A DNA stretch of 8,667 nucleotides from Thermoplasmata archaeon (GTDB lineage: Archaea > Thermoplasmatota > Thermoplasmata > Thermoplasmatales > Thermoplasmataceae): NCBI GenBank assembly GCA_021850505.1, contig JAJZLW010000082.1, positions 1-8,667 on the forward strand, given 5' to 3'. A program made the translations under genes and the position numbers. A model generated the notes under the pieces. That model had not been told where the DNA came from. It saw nothing but the letters and a program-made list of their open reading frames with translations, and made no database searches. Below are positions 6,451-8,667 of this stretch, piece after piece. How positions within the stretch are numbered: position 1 is the stretch's first letter; each line of letters begins with the position of its first letter.

Positions 6451-6468
6451 TTATGAAATGATACAAAA

Positions 6469-7044
6469 TTATAGATTTGCAATTATTTCAGATGATTTTT
6501 TTACAAGCATCATTCTTGACATATTGGTCAGAGAGCGTTTGTGCGCTTCCTGATCGCCAGAAGAAACTGCATCTTCAGCGATTACAGAATAAAATCCCCT
6601 GTTTAATGCATCCCTTGCACTGGATTCTACGCCAATTTCAGTAGCTATTCCAGTAAATATTAAAGTCTTGATTCCTGCATTTCTTACCATAAGCTCGAAA
6701 TTCGTCCCAATAAAGATACTTGCGGTGTTTTTATTGAGAACAATATCGTCCTTTTCAGGTTTTACGGTGAGATCCCAGACTGTAGGATCTGTCGGCATCT
6801 GCCCCCACCTGTTTGCCAGTCTTGGCCCGGATTCGAATCTTTCGGGCAGTGGTGTGATCTTGGTGAAAAAGATAGGTATACCTTTCTCTCTTGCTTTCTT
6901 TATCAACGAATTGAGATTTCCAAGGAATTCGTCCTTGTTATATATTCTCCCTACAAGCATGTTCTGAACATCCCATACAATCAATGCCGTGTGATCTGGC
7001 CTAACAACATCCTTTAGTTCCTTAAAGACATCATTTCTTTCCAT
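6469..7044 (-). CDS. Isochorismatase-like hydrolase lacking the catalytic cysteine
   Basis: A 191-residue cytoplasmic protein of the isochorismatase/nicotinamidase superfamily (Rossmann-like alpha/beta fold). The catalytic Asp25 is in IVWDVQN at the end of strand 1 and the general-base-assisting Lys105 is in LNKNTASIF. The third position of the D-K-C triad falls in TGIATEIGVESSARDA, where the nucleophilic Cys is replaced by Gly138. Isochorismatases such as EntB and PhzD also have Gly there and hydrolyse vinyl ethers without a Cys. This protein therefore is probably not a Cys-dependent amidase, but the other signatures do not identify it as a true isochorismatase either, so the substrate is unknown. 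The ATG at 7044 is supported by TCTTAAATAT about 26 bases upstream. It has its own transcription unit, 106 bp after the metallopeptidase gene on the same strand. Confidence 0.88.
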   Translation of the reverse strand: MERNDVFKELKDVVRPDHTALIVWDVQNMLVGRIYNKDEFLGNLNSLIKKAREKGIPIFFTKITPLPERFESGPRLANRWGQMPTDPTVWDLTVKPEKDDIVLNKNTASIFIGTNFELMVRNAGIKTLIFTGIATEIGVESSARDALNRGFYSVIAEDAVSSGDQEAHKRSLTNMSRMMLVKKSSEIIANL

Positions 7045-7064
7045 GCTTAGAATATAGTAACATC

Positions 7065-7074
7065 ATATTTAAGA
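7065..7074 (-). promoter_or_regulatory. TATA box for the isochorismatase-like gene
   Basis: The minus strand reads TCTTAAATAT, centred about 26 bases before the ATG at 7044. A leaderless transcript is likely. Confidence 0.45.
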
Positions 7075-7150
7075 AAAGAGAAACTGTATATCCAGAAATC
7101 AGCCCGGAAATTAATGGAATTTGTGTTATTGCAGCATTTAATTCTGGATT

Positions 7151-7672
7151 CTAATTGTCAGGAATGTTATCTTCCTTTTCCATTCCCTTTGCTATCAGGA
7201 AACCTCTTGCCCTTTCCGTGTACTTATATTCATTGACCTTTCGCCAGAACTCTTTCGAGTGGTTGCTGTATATCAGATGGGTCATCTCATGCATTAAAAC
7301 GTAGTCTAAGACCCACACAGGCATATCAATTAAATTATGCGAAATCCTGATCGTCTTATTGGCTGGAGTGCAGCTTCCATTCCTATACTCCTGTCGTTCT
7401 GAAAATGATAGAGATGCCTCCAACTTACCTGAGAAAAACTTGTTGTTCAGGAAATTGAACCTTCTTCCAAGCAATTCTCTATTTTTAGATTCCTGAGCAT
7501 TCTTTCTCATCTCAAGGCGCTTCTGCATTTTCTGTATAATTAATGTTTCCTCGGATTTTGAAAGGCCTGTGGGGATCTGGATAATGATCTTGCCATTCTG
7601 TATATGTGCATTAATTGTCTTCTTTCTTTTTGGGCTTCTCTTAACTATAACTTCCAATAGATCACTGATCAA
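7151..7672 (-). CDS. YgjP-type (DUF45) zinc metallopeptidase
   Basis: A 173-residue protein whose C-terminal half carries the YgjP/SprT-like metallopeptidase signature. H128-E-M-T-H132 gives two zinc ligands and the catalytic Glu129, and N-H138-S-K-E-F-W, with the probable third ligand His138, follows a few residues later. Preceding features of the family are also visible: a basic beta-rich N-terminus (KRSPKRKKTINAHI), a charged helix (about 40-70), LLGRRFNFLNNKFF, and the I-R-I-S-H-N-L strand before the active site. The length is shorter than the roughly 230 residues common in bacterial members, mainly at the N-terminus. The start is TTG at 7672: upstream in frame there is no ATG or GTG before a stop, and CGTTATTTGG lies about 26 bases upstream. 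The in vivo substrate is unknown; bacterial relatives are often linked to restriction systems, but none is seen here. The gene is soluble and single. Confidence 0.85.
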   Translation of the reverse strand: MISDLLEVIVKRSPKRKKTINAHIQNGKIIIQIPTGLSKSEETLIIQKMQKRLEMRKNAQESKNRELLGRRFNFLNNKFFSGKLEASLSFSERQEYRNGSCTPANKTIRISHNLIDMPVWVLDYVLMHEMTHLIYSNHSKEFWRKVNEYKYTERARGFLIAKGMEKEDNIPDN

Positions 7673-7693
7673 ATAGATGATAAGAACATTTGT

Positions 7694-7704
7694 CCAAATA
7701 ACGA
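7694..7704 (-). promoter_or_regulatory. Possible TATA box for the metallopeptidase gene
   Basis: The minus strand reads CGTTATTTGG, centred about 26 bases upstream of the TTG at 7672. This supports that unusual start codon. A stronger AT element (GATTATAATGG) lies further upstream and would give a leader of about 20-25 bases. Confidence 0.33.
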
Positions 7705-7747
7705 CTCGTTATGTCCATTATAATCACCTATTCTTATTTTCCAAAGG

Positions 7748-7755
7748 TATAAATT
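7748..7755 (+). promoter_or_regulatory. TATA box for tRNA-Lys
   Basis: TATAAATT is centred about 28 bases before the mature 5' end at 7779. This is a near-ideal archaeal TATA box and would start transcription at or within a few bases of the tRNA 5' end. Confidence 0.6.
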
Positions 7756-7778
7756 GTTATGTAATATGCCGTTAATGC

Positions 7779-7852
7779 GGGTCCGTAGCTTAGCCAGGTA
7801 GAGCGATGGACTCTTAATCCATAGGCCGGGGGTTCGAACCCCTCCGGACCCG
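7779..7852 (+). tRNA. tRNA-Lys (anticodon CTT)
   Basis: This is a complete 74-nt cloverleaf. The acceptor stem GGGTCCG/CGGACCC is extended by two further pairs in the flanks (GC/GC). The D stem is GCTT/GAGC with loop AGCCAGGTA, the anticodon stem is ATGGA/TCCAT, and the loop CTCTTAA carries CTT, which decodes AAG. The variable region has 5 nt and the T stem GGGGG/CCCTC has one G-U pair. The canonical T loop is TTCGAAC and the discriminator is G. CCA is not encoded and there is no intron. It stands alone on plus between oppositely oriented genes and next to an accessory region, a common position for tRNA-targeted integration, although no duplicated 3' end was found inside the window. Confidence 0.95.
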
Positions 7853-7880
7853 CTTTATCTCCATTTGTTTCTGTTAGAGT

Positions 7881-8161
7881 TCATAGTTCTAGATATTTCA
7901 TGAGATGATGAAAATCGTCAGTTGTTGAACATGAGACACCCTATTATAGCTTAATAATTCCTGTCCTTCAGGCTTGATTTTCCCATGAACTCATTCTTTG
8001 AATTCTCCTTCAAGGGATACACTTTCAATTCCATGATCCCATATCTTCCAGGATTCTACTCTACTATAAAGGTCCCATATTATCTGTTTCTTTGCGCTGG
8101 TTATGATAGTGTGTTCAGATTCCAAGGTTATGATACCACAATAACCATATGATATGCGCAT
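7881..8161 (-). pseudogene. Decayed SRPBCC (START-like) domain gene
   Basis: From ATG at 8161 an open frame of 56 codons runs to a TGA at 7991-7993. Its peptide resembles the N-terminus of SRPBCC/polyketide-cyclase-like proteins: TIITSAKKQIIWDLYSRVES, then WKIWDHGIESVSLEGEFKE. Past the TGA the same frame resumes a family-like stretch, VHGKIKPEGQELL, where homologues usually have G-x-x-G-K-x-K-P-x-G-Q. The stop therefore appears to replace a sense codon. The resemblance ends soon after, with another stop at 7898-7900. A shift of frame gives a short coding-like tail, TDDFHHLMKYLEL, ending at 7881, which might be the original C-terminus after an internal deletion. About 280 bases remain of a gene that normally needs about 430. 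The native start may be the TTG giving LESEHTII. The rest of the gene-free stretch (7853-7880, 8162-8303) shows nothing recognisable. Confidence 0.55.
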
Positions 8162-8164
8162 ATC
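8151..8164. repeat. 14-bp perfect palindrome GATATGCGCATATC
   Basis: The 14 bases are identical to their reverse complement with no spacer. The palindrome overlaps the first codons of the decayed SRPBCC-like gene. It could be an operator at the start of the old gene; chance cannot be ruled out. Confidence 0.4.
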
Positions 8165-8274
8165 TAATAAGTACGCTTATGTTTGTATGTCTTATTCGTT
8201 AAAAGAAAACAGTACGAGTAAACCCCTTACATGACCCTAATCGGCCCATTCTAACAGTAATTGACTTTCGTAAT

Positions 8275-8280
8275 AAAAAA
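8275..8280 (-). terminator. Oligo-T terminator candidate after the toxin gene
   Basis: On the minus strand six T lie about 24 bases after the toxin stop codon at 8304. This is plausible as the end of the toxin-antitoxin transcript. No hairpin precedes it. Confidence 0.35.
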
Positions 8281-8303
8281 CACGGCCTAGTGAATGAAGT
8301 TGG

Positions 8304-8558
8304 TCACTTGTAGACCTTCTTTCTATGACCCAGTGATCTGACAACTATCGCTCTTCTATTTTCATCTATATCCACGATCACTCTGTAATCCCCGACTCGC
8401 AACTTGTACTCAGTTCTTCCGACTAACCTCACAAAGAACCTGTGTGGATCGCCTTTTGTGCTTTCAATTTTCTTGATAATCCTTTTGGCTACAGGGGCGT
8501 CTAAGCCTCGAAGCTGGAAAAGGGATTCCTCTGAATATTGAACCTCAAAGTCTGTCAC
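8304..8558 (-). CDS. RelE/ParE-family toxin
   Basis: An 84-residue toxin of the RelE/ParE superfamily, the usual length. The N-terminal helices (about 9-35) include AKRIIKKIEST, and D37-P-H introduces the strand with R-L-V-G. The family hallmark Y51-KLRVGDYRVIVDID (51-65) forms the central strands, and the C-terminal S-L-G-H78-R-K-K-V-Y83-K matches the G-H-R-x-x-V-Y ending. Basic residues R54, R59, R79 and K80 and Tyr83 sit where RelE-type mRNA-cleaving toxins carry functional residues, so a ribosome-dependent RNase is more likely than a ParE-type gyrase poison, but this is inference. The GTG start at 8558 overlaps the antitoxin stop codon in GTGA, so translation is probably coupled and the antitoxin is made first. 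It is intact by eye. Confidence 0.9.
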   Translation of the reverse strand: MTDFEVQYSEESLFQLRGLDAPVAKRIIKKIESTKGDPHRFFVRLVGRTEYKLRVGDYRVIVDIDENRRAIVVRSLGHRKKVYK

Positions 8559-8667
8559 TGGATTCCCAACTGTTTCTTGACTTCTTCCGTGGTGTGGGTC
8601 TTCTTCTCTTTCACATCCAGGAGTCCTCTAAGTAGAGAAGCCCTGAAATCCTCAGTGTAAACTCCCT
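8555..8667 (-). CDS. Antitoxin of the RelE-type module, C-terminal part (runs off right edge)
   Basis: This minus-strand reading frame enters at the right edge and ends in TGA at 8557-8555, overlapping the toxin GTG by four bases (GTGA). The 36 readable residues include GVYTEDFRASLLRGLLDVKE and end in EEVKKQLGIQ. They are highly charged and helical, as expected for the toxin-wrapping C-terminal tail of a small antitoxin. The DNA-binding N-terminus and the operon promoter lie outside the window, so the antitoxin family (RelB, Phd or an archaeal type) cannot be fixed. The call rests on the position, the four-base overlap, and the composition. Confidence 0.7.
   Translation of the reverse strand, partial: GVYTEDFRASLLRGLLDVKEKKTHTTEEVKKQLGIQ

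Noticed and set aside
7090..7149. Inverted repeat ATCCAGAA ... TTCTGGAT with a 44-base gap
   Set aside because: The arms are short and far apart, lie between genes on the same strand, and no stem-loop or promoter symmetry supports a function; chance is likely.
7151..7672. The metallopeptidase as part of a restriction or defence island
   Set aside because: YgjP-type genes can sit beside type I restriction genes, but no restriction subunit is visible on either side.
7853..8667. Search for a CRISPR array, insertion sequence or duplicated tRNA 3' end in the accessory region
   Set aside because: No spaced direct repeats, no transposase frame and no copy of the tRNA-Lys 3' half were found.

Overview
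The window looks like a piece of chromosome from a thermoacidophilic archaeon of the Thermoplasmata (Thermoplasma/Ferroplasma-type). The evidence is an archaeal-type triosephosphate isomerase of about 220 residues, compact gene spacing, AT-rich TATA-like boxes about 24-31 bases upstream of start codons with little or no leader, frequent GTG/TTG starts, and two archaeal-type tRNA genes without encoded CCA. This placement is inferred by reading; no search was run.

Layout from left to right. The 5' end of a metallo-beta-lactamase-fold hydrolase runs off the left edge on the minus strand. Next, also on minus, come tRNA-Gly(TCC), a three-helix surface-anchored protein of unknown function, and tpiA; the last two form a tight operon (tpiA first). 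tpiA is divergent from an AMP-forming acyl-CoA synthetase, and the spacer between them holds a perfect inverted repeat. On plus there follows a 659-residue membrane protein with about 15 helices and a C-terminal iron-sulfur domain. It meets a convergent minus-strand 9-helix membrane protein tail to tail with an 11-bp overlap. The right half has, all on minus, an isochorismatase-like hydrolase and a YgjP-type zinc metallopeptidase, then tRNA-Lys(CTT) on plus. The last 800 bases look like accessory DNA: a broken SRPBCC-like gene, a sequence-poor gap, a RelE/ParE-type toxin, and the C-terminal part of its antitoxin running off the right edge.

The most interesting observation is that the 659-residue protein appears to contain two diverged copies of a multi-helix membrane unit, and the convergent neighbour is a third, stand-alone copy. 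All three carry an in-membrane E-x-x-M motif followed 43-61 residues later by M-x-x-E-M. In the large protein this doubled unit is fused to NapH-like cysteine motifs and a two-cluster ferredoxin domain whose second cluster has lost a cysteine. This suggests a membrane electron-transfer module of unrecognised type. Other points are a tRNA-Gly with C instead of U at T-loop position 55, and a decayed gene missed by simple length cut-offs.

The genes otherwise serve glycolysis/gluconeogenesis (tpiA), acyl-CoA formation, small-molecule hydrolysis and translation. No CRISPR array, insertion sequence, rRNA or replication origin was seen.
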